From Pelodera strongyloides (Eukaryota; Nematoda; Chromadorea; Rhabditida; Rhabditidae), in contig JAANDG010000305.1 in assembly GCA_036852015.1 (NCBI GenBank), positions 106,481 to 170,480 of the forward strand: 64,000 nucleotides of DNA, in the 5' to 3' direction. Numbering within the stretch: position 1 is the stretch's first letter; each line of letters starts with the position of its first letter. The notes beneath the pieces are model-generated. The model did no database searches. It was not told where the DNA came from and worked only from the letters and a program-made list of their open reading frames with translations. Positions 1 to 10,850 of this stretch are shown here, piece by piece. Position numbers and translations under genes: made by a program.

Positions 1-171
1 AATATTTTTAATATAAATAAAGACTTCAATACTCAAGTTTATGAATCAGTTGCAGTCTGTGCAGTAAGCGAACCCAGCTTCTATTCATAATAGTGCTCCT
101 ATTCTATTCATATAAGGATGTCAGTGGACTTGGTAGCTTAGAAAATTCCACTTTTGAAACCAAGGAACCAG

Positions 172-610
172 TTTAAAGGATCGCAGTCACTTCAAAATCA
201 TCATTTTGCTTCGAGTTTATTTGAATTTAGAAGAATAAAGAAAAATACTTTACCAAAACCGAATAATTTGAATTCCAACTCAGGGAGTAAACAAGAAGAA
301 AAGTAGTTCTACTTAACTACCGCGGGATTATGAAACGTGTATTGATATGCCTGCAGACCCTTGCAGTATATGTAAAGATATAATATGCAGATATTTGCCG
401 AAATAATTTGCATACTCCTGATCGGGAAGCAGCTGTAGAACACGTTTCGTGATCCTGTGGTAGTTTAGTAGAACTACTTTTCTAACTGTTCACTCCCTGA
501 GTCGGAATTCAATTTTTTCGGTTTTGGTAAAGTATTTGCCTCTATTCTTTACTAAATACAAGTAAAATCGAAGAAAAACGATGATTTTGTAGTGATTGCG
601 ATCCTTTAAA
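172..610. mobile_element. TTAA-flanked fold-back MITE (AGGATCG family)
   Basis: Both ends are TTTAAAGGATCGCARTCACT in inverted orientation; the arms pair for over 100 bp with divergence and the centre is unpaired. It follows LRAT-like exon 4. The family resembles the palindromic TTAA (PALTTAA) repeats of C. elegans. Confidence 0.85.
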
Positions 611-634
611 GAAATCCTTTAAAAAAAAATTCAC

Positions 635-2966
635 CTTCAGCTGGGATTCCTTGCGGTACCTACAGAATGTCGCAAAGAGTTGGCTGTTTGCAAAGGAACC
701 GTTTCGCAAGCTGCCACCCTGAAACGAGACACCAATGTATTACATTGACCGTTGAACATTTATTAGCAATAAACCTTTAATGGTAGCAAATACTATAAAC
801 TGACCTATTGTGGTTTTAAAGGATCGCAGTCACTTCAAATTCGTATTTTTACTTCAATTATCCATAAACATAAAAAGGTACATAGAAAAATACATTTACT
901 GTGTCAATTTACTGAAAATTTAACCCAGGGAAAGAAATCCCCTCGGTTGTGTTTTGATAAGGTACAGTATGACAACGACAACTGAGACAGTAGAGCAGAC
1001 ACTTTCCCTCTTCCACGGTTTTTCTTTGTTTTGTCATCATTGGCAACCGGCCAAGTCCCACTGCGATTTAGAAAACACCCCATTTTGTCTAAAATCAAAA
1101 CTCAACCGAAGGGATTTCTTTCCCTGTGATAAAAGTTCCGTAAATCGGTATTGGAAAGGTATTTTTCTATTTATTGAAAATTGAAGTAAAAAGGCGAAAT
1201 TGAAGTGACTGCGATCCTTTAAAGCGAAATAACGGCCGGTTTTTGAAACACAGCGAGTACACCAGCATTCTTATGCAGCTTATGCAAATGAACATAAATC
1301 ATAATAAAAAGTTTTGCATGAATACGTAAGAATTCAGCCGTCCACGATGCGTTTCAAAACCAGGCCGGAATTTGGCTTTAAATCCGAAAACGACAAACCT
1401 GTATAGAAACAACCTCTTCGACAATACTTTCGGGGCTTCGAGGTTTAAAGATCAGATCCAAACCGTTGTTTAGCCTGCACAGGCGTCCTGCTGCCGCGAC
1501 CGATAGTTTGTTCCTCACGATCTGAAAGATCCAAAAATGATTTTTGAAATTGACAACACTGAGTGCTCAAAGCGGAATAGCGTCTTGCGCTGGCTCGCCC
1601 CACCAAAGGTGTAAAAATTGGTAAAACCGGCGTTCATAAATCGGCTTCCCAAGAAAATTGGACTCCGGGAAGCTTAAAGTTCGTGCGGCTTCGAAATGAA
1701 CCGGACCCCGGTGCACCATTCTGCGGATTCGGTTGTTATAAACCTTTTAGCTTTATCTTTATCCGAACAACACCTCTGTAACAGCTTCAGGTTTTCGTGG
1801 TAAGCACATAAAATCCAAGCAGTTCTGTAGCCTCGAAGTGCGCCCTGCTTCCACATCATCAGATAGTTCGTGCGTTGTAATCTGAAAAATTCACGATCGG
1901 ACGTTAGTTTTTGAAAAAGTGGATCATTCTATCTCTTTTATATTATGAACTATACGTTTATCGCTGCCTGAGGCGACTTCCCAATATTATCGATACTTCA
2001 GGCGATACTATGAATACTGATTGTGAGCATACTTATGTGAAACCTATGCAACGTGTATCTTCCAAAGTTCATGTAATACGATCCAATTGCGCTTATTTTG
2101 GACAATTACAAAAAGTCGGCCTACTTATACCAAATACCTGAAACGTAAAAAAACGTTTTGCACATTTAAACAAAATCCGTGACAAACTCTTATCCTTTAT
2201 ATAATTCGTTATGAATATAACTCAGTGTGAGGCGTTCACAATGAACAAAAGGTTAAACGTTTGGTGCCCTTATTTGATGCAATTACTTGATAATTTTTAA
2301 TCTAATAATAATAATGCTTCCTTTCTTACCTCTTCACCGTAGTATGCAATGTAATGATCGCCATCCAGCTCACCGAAGTAGACGCCCCATTCCTAAATTT
2401 GTAAAATTGGGGTGCATGCTCACATCCACATGCATGCTCAGTTGAGATGAGCCACTGTCAAATCAGGAATTAGTCTGAGGCCGTATTCACCAACAAACAG
2501 AGAGCCCTCCCTAGGCTCACGAGCGCTCCGAATCTCTTCTGCTCTCGCACTCTCTACTCACTCTTTGGCTCCCTGGAAAGGCCATGGAGGGCTCCCTACT
2601 TGTTGGTGAATACGACCTCTTGTAATGTCGGACTTGTAATTCTCCCTCTTATCAGTGGCAGACACGGCAAACCTCTCGGGAAAACTCTCATGCGCACTAT
2701 CCTTCTAGCGCTACCGTGGTACAACAAAATATTTCTTGGCTTCTGGTAGTACTTATGTGTGGTATAATCAATTAAAGAGGTACGTTTTCAGATGTATACA
2801 ATGTTTCTGTTTCCATTTCATCGGGAGATAATCGGTACTCCTTTAGTCGTTCTCCAATAGTTGAGTCCATAAATTCGACAATATCACCGACGCGGAGCTC
2901 GGGAATTAGCTCGTCGACAGTTCCAAAGTTAGTGATTACCTTGCGGTCCATCTGAACTCTGATCAT
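635..2966 (-). CDS. LRAT/HRASLS-like (NlpC/P60 superfamily) protein, probable pseudoenzyme
   Basis: Model on the minus strand, 5' to 3': exon 1 2966-2784, exon 2 2392-2330, exon 3a 1881-1774, exon 3b 1521-1399, exon 4 718-635. All junctions are phase 0 with usable GT/AG signals. Exon 1 has RVGDIVEF, like the PGDLIE start of LRAT domains; exon 2 has EWGVYFG, matching the HWAxYVG strand; exons 3a and 3b each carry a version of the VNN-LD-P-PE-IV segment; exon 4 has NSQLFATFCRYRKES, matching NCEHFxxxCRYG. In known LRAT/HRASLS enzymes that His and that Cys are catalytic; here they read Glu and Ser, so I infer loss of acyltransferase/phospholipase activity. The start may instead be the ATG at 2951, directly after a TTCAG that could be a trans-splice site. 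The 3' end is unresolved: exon 4 either splices at GTGAAT (634) or reads into a repeat. The family call rests on motif resemblance only. Confidence 0.55.
815..1223. mobile_element. TTAA-flanked fold-back MITE (AGGATCG family)
   Basis: Ends AGGATCGCAGTCACTTCAA in inverted orientation, 409 bp, a relative of 172-610 with a different core. Its right TTTAAA (1218-1223) is shared with the next element. Intronic in the LRAT-like gene. Confidence 0.85.
1218..1382. mobile_element. TTAA MITE (AGCGAAATA family)
   Basis: 165 bp with inverted ends AGCGAAATAACGGCCGG and CCGGAATTTGGCT inside TTTAAA. Abuts the element at 815-1223 through one common TTAA. Confidence 0.85.
1399..1881 (-). other. Duplicated exon pair 3a/3b of the LRAT-like gene
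   Basis: Exon 3a (1881-1774, 36 codons) and exon 3b (1521-1399, 41 codons) follow TTTTTCAG and TCTTTCAG and align with each other: ELSDDVEAGRTSRLQNCLDF against KLSVAAAGRLCRLNNGLDL, then PRKPEAV against PRSPESI. Both are open, begin and end in phase 0, and cover the same LRAT segment. Either one or both could be included without a frameshift, so mutually exclusive splicing is possible. A simple exon duplication with one dead copy is the alternative. Confidence 0.5.
1953..2206 (-). mobile_element. Degenerate Helitron copy
   Basis: GCTGCCTGAGGCGAC near the left edge matches the 3' hairpin of the 4027 and 17561 copies, and CTCTTATCCTTTATATAAT near 2190-2206 matches their 5' end. The terminal CTGG is mutated. 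It lies in the intron between exons 2 and 3a of the LRAT-like gene. Confidence 0.5.
2477..2619. mobile_element. MITE with GAGGCCGTATTCACC ends
   Basis: 143 bp, inverted ends GAGGCCGTATTCACCAAC followed by GGAGGGCTCCCT-type inner arms. Related ends occur at 43788 and 49476. Lies in intron 1 of the LRAT-like gene. Confidence 0.7.
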
Positions 2967-3021
2967 GATCTGATCTGATCTGATCTAATCTGATCTGTTC
3001 TGACCTGATCTGATCTGATCT
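2961..3021. repeat. (GATCT)n microsatellite
   Basis: About twelve imperfect GATCT units just 5' of the LRAT-like first exon. Confidence 0.9.
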
Positions 3022-5203
3022 AGAATGCATATCAATTACATTTCGTATTTGTACTAGAAGTACGCGTCGCGATAGAATGAGCAAAGAACAATATAAAGGG
3101 TACCGGGTTATATGAACCTAATTAGCGAAAAAATCACTTTGTTAGCAACCATCCTACCAAATCGGGGATGGCCAAAAACATCTCAAAATCAAAAAACTTA
3201 ATCTAAGTGTAGATCAAAATCAAAGGTAGATCAAAATGTTAGTTTATTAGGAGGGTAACGAAGGACTTTCTGAAAAACGCCAGAGTAATGTGTGGAAGGT
3301 TTGAACAATGTAGATATATGCAGCCAAACGCCCTAAAGTCAGAATAACCTGGCGCAAGGAAATATTTATCAGTTTACGCGCTTAATGACGCCAAATATTG
3401 ATCAAGCGTTCCTCATTTACTGATAAGGCTACAGGTTTCTGTAAGCTTCTGGCTGGAGTGGACGTGTAGAGAAACACGCTCCTTTCTTTCAGGAGTCCAG
3501 TCCACAGACCATGAAACTGTGAAATAAGCTCAGGGACGCATTCGTTGCGAATCGATGATTAATCTCTCCTGAAAAATGCACCACAGTTGACGGCAAAAAA
3601 AAAATTGTTTTTATTCGCGGAAGTTCGCAGCTAAATCCTTTTACTTTTGTTTCCTAATCAGCATGATGGAAAAAAATTTTTACTGTGAAGTTGTAAAGTT
3701 CCTCGGTAAGCCGATTGCAAAGAAGGTGTAGCTTGTCGGGTAGGCTGAAGACAAGACTCAGAAGTCAGAAGGTAGCATTAGGCCCCGGCCCTCTCTTCTC
3801 TCATGTCGCGCCATGGCTACCGTAGTCGTATCAAGAATCGACAGGTCTATGTGTGTCTGCAAACAAGCCGTCACACTCCCGTTTTGACACATAATTGAAC
3901 GTTCTTTGGAAATTTATCGACTATTTTACTTACTCAATGTTTCACAAACAATGTTTATTGATTATTTATTGAATATACTAGAACATCACACGTGCATTTA
4001 AATTTACACTATAATATTATTGAAAACCAGTCGGCTCACGCCGCCTGAGGCGACTTACATGGAAATATGATTGGTTTAGCATGGGCATACTTATATACAA
4101 AGTTTCAAACGTATCATAATAAATTAACATAATAGGAAACAATTGCATATGCATAGATATTGAGCTGCGAAACTCTTTTTATACCCGAACACAAAATTTG
4201 CATTTCGTAACGCACATCGGTATGCAAATTAGGCTACAGTTACTCTTTTATATAATAAGATACTATCCAGCAAAACTAGACATGTCTCGTTATCGAAATC
4301 CTTGGAAATTCAAATTAGCATATTCCGCGCAGTATTTCTTTGATTGTACTAAAGCAATTAGCATACAGTATATGCCAGGTATAACAATTAACTCAAATTA
4401 TGTACCGTAATCAATGCGCATAAACGCAATTCTCATGATATAAAGCATGTAGGCATAATTCGCATAATTATTATTGCTCCTGTTATAAAAAGGGGCATTG
4501 CATAAACATTGATAGTCAATAAGGTAATTGCATATTTAAATTTACAAAATGATAGATTAGCTTCACACAGCAAAGTGTAAATCGAAACGCCGATAGGTGC
4601 CCGATTTTTTTAAATGTTCATTATTTCAAGGAACGGGTGTGTCCGATCCGGTCCCGATTACTTAGGCCTGAAGGACTTGATCGGGCATATAGGTTTTGAG
4701 TCTCCCATGTCCCATGCCCATGCCACAACATCGACTCTCACAATTTCATGCAAATTTCCGAACCTATTATGTAAATTTACAGCGCAATTTTCACTTGATT
4801 AGGAAATAATAGACTGAATCAACCGATTTTCTTTATATTTTACTTCCTCTTACCAAATTACAGTAATTAATTTACTTACTTCTTTATCCTCGAAAAACAA
4901 AACGGAGGCCAAATGCAGAATGTCAAATCTCATTGCTAATCAAATCGGTCATCTGTTTCCGTTTGTATGTTCGTTTTTAAGTTTCATCCTCGGATGCACA
5001 CCTTTTGGTGTATTTAATAAATAAATAAATAAATAAATGAAGGATTTGTACCGAAAATGTGTGATTATGGTGCAAAAACAAAACAAGGACTTTATTTCTG
5101 ATTACCCGTTTTGATAAATAAAGAAACAGACGGTAAATCCCTACCCTGCATACCGTATTCAGTAATTATTATGCCCAGACGTACGTACTACTACCTTCAT
5201 TCA
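3022..5203. other. No gene recognised
   Basis: AT-rich sequence with one Helitron (4027-4260) and a short (AAAT)n run near 5015-5038. Open frames here show no conserved motif or splice-supported exon. Confidence 0.6.
4027..4260 (-). mobile_element. Non-autonomous Helitron, 234 bp
   Basis: On the minus strand it runs from A|TCTTATTATATAAAAGAG to a 3' GC-rich hairpin (GTCGCCTCAGGCGGC) and CGACTGG|T. TC start, CTRR end after a hairpin, insertion between A and T and no terminal inverted repeats are the Helitron hallmarks. The same termini occur at 17561-18351. Confidence 0.75.
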
Positions 5204-5490
5204 TAATGGGGTTTCCATGTATGCGATTCGCACCTGCGAAAATGTCAAGCCGCTGTCCATGTTCAAGTCATTTTACATGCATGAACTGCGTACCGTAACC
5301 CATGCGATTCGCACGTTTGACATGGTCCTGCAGGGAAAGTGTATCAGATCCATACTAGATCCGTACTATTTTGAAATAGATCCATACTAAATCCAAAATC
5401 GCTGCGGGACCCTGTCATTTACATCGACTCAAACATGGACAGCGGTTTGACATTTTCGCAGGTGCGAATCGCAAACATGGAAACCCCATA
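5204..5490. mobile_element. Fold-back MITE (GGGGTTTCCA family), long arms
   Basis: Inverted arms from GGGGTTTCCATGTATGCGA, continuing through GTGCGAATCGC-type sequence and CAAGCCGCTGTCCATG, about 57 bp each. The outer 10 bp are shared with 5589, 13228 and 42476. Confidence 0.8.
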
Positions 5491-5588
5491 AGGGCCCCTT
5501 CCTTGGACAACTATCATCTTTCTTATTGTTGCCACATTTTTTTACATAAATTCTTTCTTACTAGTTTGATATTTTGCAACGATCCTAA

Positions 5589-5757
5589 ACTTGATGGGGT
5601 TTCCAAGTATCCGGACAAATTTACCGTATTTTACGACTTCGCGAGACCCATGTATTAATTTCTCATGTCAAATATTCAATTCAGGGAAAATACGGTACAT
5701 TTTTGTATACTTGGAAGGGAACGCGCACAGTTATTTTTGGCATACATGGAAACCCAT
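5589..5757. mobile_element. MITE (GGGGTTTCCAAGTAT family)
   Basis: Starts GATGGGGTTTCCAAGTATC and ends GGCATACATGGAAACCC, with an inner ACCGTATTTT / AAAATACGGT pair. Confidence 0.7.
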
Positions 5758-5870
5758 AAAGGAAACGTGCGTATTGCAAGATATAACATTCTATAAATAA
5801 AATATTTACAGGGTTAATTCACCGTTACAGTAATCAGTTGTCACTTCGTGATCATGTTCTACTTTATTAT

Positions 5871-6054
5871 TTAAAGCTAAATACCAGCCGGTTTCTGGAA
5901 TGCATCGTGGACAACCAAATTCTGACGCATTTATGCCAATTCACTCGAATTTATAGCTCGATTTTTTATTCTATTTTATGTTCATTTACGTACGCTGCAT
6001 AAGTATGCTGCTGTACTCGATATGTTTCAAGAACCGGCCGTTATTTCGCTTTAA
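5871..6054. mobile_element. TTAA MITE (AGCGAAATA family) in the tmbi-4 outron
   Basis: Inverted ends AGCTAAATACCAGCCGG and CCGGCCGTTATTTCGCT between TTAA sites, with a central TTATAGCTCGATTTTTTATT shared with 30872. Ends 18 bp before the tmbi-4 trans-splice acceptor. Confidence 0.8.
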
Positions 6055-6066
6055 TTATTCTTTTAA

Positions 6067-6072
6067 TTTCAG
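6067..6072 (+). promoter_or_regulatory. Putative trans-splice acceptor of tmbi-4
   Basis: TTTCAG ends 11 nt before the ATG at 6084 with no obvious upstream coding exon, the usual layout of a nematode spliced-leader acceptor. The preceding outron is largely a TTAA MITE (5871-6054). Confidence 0.5.
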
Positions 6073-6083
6073 GTAATTAAACC

Positions 6084-8685
6084 ATGTCGACCAGTATTCG
6101 TATGCCTCGTGACGACGAGGAGCATTTGCTCCCGGAATATGATGACGTAGGTTTATTCTTATTTTATTCTATTTTTAAAGCGATATGACACCTGGTTTTT
6201 GAATGGACTGCATTCACATGCATTTTATCCAAATAGTGTGTTTCGTTCGTGTCGGAAATGCGCAAAAGGCACACGAGGGCATGCAATACAGGGAGGGTGC
6301 AGTTGTCCAGTTTACGTTTGAAAACCACGTGTCATACCACTTTAAAATTATATGTATTTAGGCAGATGAAGCCTCTGCCTCTCCACCACCTATTACTCGT
6401 GGAAACAAGCGTCAGGACAGGACAAAGATGTGGCCGCGAGATATGATCGGCATGAATCTCGAAGCGAAAGAGGGTACTGTAGCTTCCGAACGGATATCGA
6501 TCAGACTGGGTACGGTACTTTTTTCAGTTTTTTTTTGTGAACTGCCAAAATCACAGCTTGTTAGAGTGTCACATGACAATGAACCCAAATAAAAATCTGG
6601 AAGACTAAACAAATAAAATAATATTGATATACCGAATTTTTTAATCGTTTTATTTTTTTGGTTAGGCTAGAACTGCTAAGTTGACATTAGCCATCTGAAA
6701 CCCATGTAGGAGATACACGTAAGTCTAACAATTCGGCATAGTTTCCTTTCTTGACGGTAGTACTATATTTATTAATTTAAAGCGAAATGCTAGCCTCTTT
6801 GGAAAATTTGCATATGATAAGCAAATCCTATGTATCCTATGCTAATTTTGTGCGATCGTCCACGGCAATCGTACAAAATTAGCATAGGATACATAGGATT
6901 TGTTTATCATATGCAAATTTTTAAAAGGGGCTAGCATGTCGCTTTAAACCGGACGCACTACTACCTCTTAAAAAATGTTGTAGGTCAAAAATGTATTTAT
7001 TTTAAAACTTTGTACAATTTCCAGCGTTTCTCCGCAAGGTTTTCGGTATACTCACCTTCCAAATTGTGCTTACGACAGCGATTTGCACAGCGATATACGC
7101 TACACCTGGAGTGAAGGAGTTTGTACAACATCAGTCAGTCACTGTTCCTTTCTTTTTTAATTTCAGTTTACCGATAGCTGAGTTCTGGCCATAAATTTAG
7201 GCAAATTTATGAAAATGCGCGCTATTCGCTAATCATTGTATAAACTTTAATAACCTTATCTCGATTTCTCTCTCCTCTCACGGGAGGCTTTGGGAGTTTC
7301 GTGCATTCATTGGAAAGCTACGCCCAGCTACACCTGTGTTCAGATAAGCAGACATGGAGCAAAAAGGAGCAAGAGCGCCTGCCACTTTAATATTCGAATT
7401 TTCAAATGATAATTTCAGATCATGGTTTCTTCTGCTCACCCTATTCGCCTCTATTGGTTTGATCATCGGAATGCACGTTCACGCGAGAAATGTGCCCACA
7501 AATTACGTTCTACTGGCTTCATTTACCGTTGTGCAGGCACTGACACTGGGAACTATAGGTGGGGATTTATTAGCAAAACTGTAAAGGGCAAACCCAAACT
7601 ATGTTAGCTCTATCGCGCTTAGAAAAGATACGGTTAGGCGTTTGGCGTGAAGTGCGCACAGTGGAAAGCTTAGTGTAAATTCGAAAATATTTCCGATACT
7701 ACCGTAAAAAGTATGATCACGACAAAGTTCCGAACCGCGCGTAACTGAGCCTGAAGGTGAACGCCATGTCGGAATTGAACCGTTGACCTCTCGCTCTGCA
7801 GTCTGGGGCACTATCCACTACACCATGACTGACAATCGACATAAGGATGAAATTAAAAGAAAGTCTTTCAGTTTCCCTCTTCGAAGTTGCCGTGATCCTG
7901 GAGGCCGCCCTCCTTACCTCTGTCATCGTCTTTTCTCTGTTCGTCTACACTCTCCAGAGCAAGCGAGATTTCGTGAAGCATTATGCCCTGGCGTTCTCCC
8001 TTCTTGGAGTACTCTTGATGGCCGGATTCATGCAGGTACTGTAACTGTATGGATGTAATCGATAATATAGTTAAAGTTGTACAACAGCTGGTTTTTGAAA
8101 AGATTTTGGGCAACTGCATTCCCATTCAGCATAAGATCGAGCTAAATTCGAGCTCACTTAGCATAAATATATATTAATGCAGTTGTCCATCGAACGTTTC
8201 AAAAACCGGCCGTTATGTAAACTTTAAGCATACTGTTGCTGAATTTGTGTAGCTTAGGCTGTAACTTAGAATTTTCAGTAGTATGTCCCGGCTGATGCTT
8301 GTGACATGACTTAATGTTATAACGTTTTTCCTCGAAGCGTTGAGATAACTTTCTGTTTAGCAGTGACAAGAGACAAGAGCTTTAGTCACCGTAATCAATT
8401 CTTACTGTACTCTAATTATCCACTTCCTTCAAATACAGTAATCTCTACTGTAATTGTATACTTACTACCGTATTTCAGATCTTCCTCCAGTCGCCGGCGT
8501 TCAATTTCTTCGTGAACGTTGCGGGCGCGGCGCTGTTCTGTCTTTTCTTAGTAATCGATATCGATCTGATTATGAACTACATGAATGCTGAGGACTACAT
8601 TCTCGCGTGTATCACCCTTTACATGGATATTATCAATCTGTTCATTAGAATCCTCCAACTTCTTGGAGAAGCACAGAGGTCTTAA
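6084..8685 (+). CDS. tmbi-4: TMBIM4 / Lifeguard-4 (Bax inhibitor-1 family) membrane protein
   Basis: Six exons: 6084-6146, 6362-6509, 7025-7133, 7419-7558, 7872-8035, 8479-8685; 276 residues and phase-consistent. An acidic, Pro-rich cytosolic N-terminus (residues 1-70) is followed by SIRLAFLRKVFGILTFQ, the family's entry to helix 1, and then by about six further hydrophobic segments. VYTLQSKRDF (exon 5) is the signature TMBIM4 loop and LVIDIDLIMN with its acidic residues (exon 6) matches the conserved C-terminal pore/Ca2+ region. The family sits in Golgi/ER membranes and restrains Ca2+ release and apoptosis. TTTCAG at 6067-6072, 11 nt before the ATG, looks like a trans-splice acceptor. Exon 5 could also start at 7887, but 7872 keeps the better acceptor and a conserved FEV. 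The TAA stop lies inside the TTAA edge of a MITE. The minus-strand reading frames over exons 4-5 are shadows. Confidence 0.9.
6174..6346. mobile_element. TTAA MITE (AGCGATATGACAC family) in tmbi-4 intron 1
   Basis: Inverted ends AGCGATATGACACCTGGTTT and AACCACGTGTCATACCACT in TTTAAA, 173 bp. Its right edge is 15 bp from the exon 2 acceptor. Confidence 0.8.
6776..6948. mobile_element. Near-perfect palindromic TTAA MITE in tmbi-4 intron 2
   Basis: 173 bp almost wholly self-complementary: left arm runs AGCGAAATGCTAGCC then TTTGCATATGATAAGC and the right arm repeats it inverted around GATCGTCCACGGCAATCG. A diverged copy follows drn-1 at 34112. Confidence 0.85.
7762..7829 (-). pseudogene. tRNA-like remnant in tmbi-4 intron 4
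   Basis: The minus strand has A-box TGGTGTAGTGG and B-box GGTTCAATTCC (7771-7781) at tRNA spacing. T and acceptor stems are broken, so it is not a working tRNA; SINE or pseudogene origin is possible. Confidence 0.5.
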
Positions 8686-8856
8686 AGCGACATGACACGT
8701 GGTTTTGAATAACATTTGCATTCCTCCTTTATTATATGCAAATTTTCTGTACTCATCTAGTTATTCCGGCACATTCCGCACAAAATTAAACTCAATTTGC
8801 GTATAATACAATGGAGTGCGGTTGTTCAGTGTAAGTTTTAAAACCACGTACTTGTA
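8682..8856. mobile_element. TTAA MITE overlapping the tmbi-4 stop codon
   Basis: Begins TTAAAGCGACATGACACGTG; the tmbi-4 TAA stop (8683-8685) is part of the TTAA. The right end, AAAACCACGTA, is degenerate. Confidence 0.65.
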
Positions 8857-9138
8857 TTCACCTTCATACATACTGTAGATGCAATTATCAATATATTTTC
8901 TATGAAAATCTAGCACACAATCTGTCTTCTATGTATAAGAAATACCAAGCACATATTAGTTTCTTTTTACTCGTTGTGATTTGCTATAATGAACGGTGAC
9001 TCTTTTTTGTGGTAGTTTCTATACGAATAAATTGACAGAGTAATTCATTCCAATTATTTAAAAACTGATTTAAAATTCAAGAATTGCTTGGCCGAATGTT
9101 AATTTTCTTATTAGAGCTTACCATGATTTATGAATACC

Positions 9139-9304
9139 TAGCGATATAACGGCCGGTTTTTGGAACGTTTCAACAACTGCATTTCCATATGTTGTATGCA
9201 AATGACTGTAATTAGACTAAAAATGGCGCCATATCGCGCAGTATTTTACATGGGAATACATCGTCCAGCAAACTTTTCAAAAAGCCGGATGTTGTACCGC
9301 TTTA
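9139..9304. mobile_element. TTAA MITE (AGCGATATAACGGCCGG type)
   Basis: Left end AGCGATATAACGGCCGG without its TTAA; right end AAAGCCGGATGTTGTACCGC TTTAA retained. About 166 bp. Confidence 0.7.
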
Positions 9305-9542
9305 ACATGGCCAAGGCCTCAATAACCAATTGTACATACTATGTCTATATAGTATTTTATATCTCTAAACATATTACATATGAAATTAGTCCCTTTTTAT
9401 AAGGGATCTTGATACCTGTGATTTTATGGCAACTTTCTATGCTTTTTTTCTGTTAAAATAAAAACATGTCGGGACTTTTTTCGAGTGATGTTGCTCCTAA
9501 TACACTCGCCACAACTGCAGTGTACAACAGTACATTATGTTA

Positions 9543-9671
9543 TGGGGTCTGCAAGTATGCTGAAAATTTACCGTATTTTGGAACTACGAGAGTATTTTTT
9601 AATTTTTCATATTGTTTCATGCAGAAATACGGTAGTATTGACAGAATCACACCTGGCATACTTACAAACCC
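9543..9671. mobile_element. MITE (GGGGTTTCCAAGTAT family), degenerate
   Basis: ATGGGGTCTGCAAGTATGCTG at the left, GGCATACTTACAAACCCC at the right, with an inner ACCGTATTTTGGAACTACG segment shared with 13228 and 42476. Confidence 0.6.
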
Positions 9672-10112
9672 CAGTAGAGTTGTTTCACAAAACTACAAGT
9701 CGAGTAGTTGAGCTTACCGTAGTAGCTAAAGATCGATTTACATATTATGTTAAACTCTCTATTTAGAAAAAAAACAATAAAAGAGAGAAACACCCACATG
9801 CTGAGCACATTCAAGAGGCTCAGCTTCTCACGCGGCGTATAAAATTGCAAAAATGAAACGAAGCTTTGTGTAACTGTGTAATACGTTTCCTATGTACTGT
9901 AACCAACAGCTTTTCCTATTCTTCCTCTACATCTCTAATTGACCTTCACCGAAAATGTGGCTTGCTAATGTTGGTGTTTTCTTGGGGGAAATTGATCATC
10001 TCTGATTGACAATTGCAATTGCCTCGGGACGGGGCATCTTTTGTGGGAACTAGTTTCATTCACTGATAAACACGACCCCTATCGAGAGTTTGCCAATGTT
10101 CCGAGACTTCAA

Positions 10113-10312
10113 GAGGTCTCTCTCTAACTTCTCTCTCTCTCTACCTCTAGCTTCTCTCTCTCTCACTCTCTCTAACTTCTCTTTCCCTTTGTCTCCCTAT
10201 CTCCCTCTCTTTCTCCCTCTCTCGCTCTCTCTATCCAGCTTCTCTTCTCCCTCTCCCTCTCTCTCTCTCTCTCGCTCTCGCTCTCTCACTCTCTCTCTCT
10301 CTCTCTCTCCCA
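10113..10312. repeat. CT-rich low-complexity tract
   Basis: 200 bp of TCTC-rich sequence; a similar 14-18 nt tract is at 11029. Leu/Ser-rich open frames across it are artefacts of composition. Confidence 0.95.
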
Positions 10313-10554
10313 AGAATTGTTTTGCCGTGCTCCCGCTACCTTCATTTCCTGAACGTTGATCACAAGCAATTGCGGTTTATTCTTTCTAATGATCAGTTTT
10401 GTTCAGAAGTTCGTCAATTCAAGGTCAACGACCTTTCATTGTGTTAATTAGCTAAAACAACTTTTTTGTAAGGTCATTCATTACCTCACACCTCACCACC
10501 GACTGCTTTCTAAATGATGGCCAACGGCATTCCTATCCCTATGTATTATTTTGA

Positions 10555-10850
10555 TGAGCTCGATTTTTTATTCCAATCATACTCATTTGCATATGATGTT
10601 TTGGCCAACATTCTTTCAAAAACCGGATGTTATACCGTTTACCCTAACCAGCTGATGGACAACTAGTGACCTACACCTTGCCTCCACATAAAGTTGTGCA
10701 TTGATGTTAAAGGGGTATGGCACGTGGTTTTGCATGATATCCTGAACTTCATTCGCGTGTATTATATGAAAATGAGCTTTCTTGTGCTGAATTATGGCAC
10801 AGTAGCTTAGCGCACTCATAGTCCTATTTTCCAAAACAACGTCTAACACG
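10555..10850. mobile_element. Two degenerate TTAA-family MITE fragments
   Basis: The right half of a copy ends CAAAAACCGGATGTTATACCG near 10640; a second starts GTTAAAGGGGTATGGCACGTG at about 10708 and loses similarity near 10850. Confidence 0.5.

Noticed and set aside
10090..10359. Leu/Ser-rich open frame, and similar ones at 10960-11189
   Set aside because: Translated CT microsatellite; codon and composition pattern is that of the repeat.
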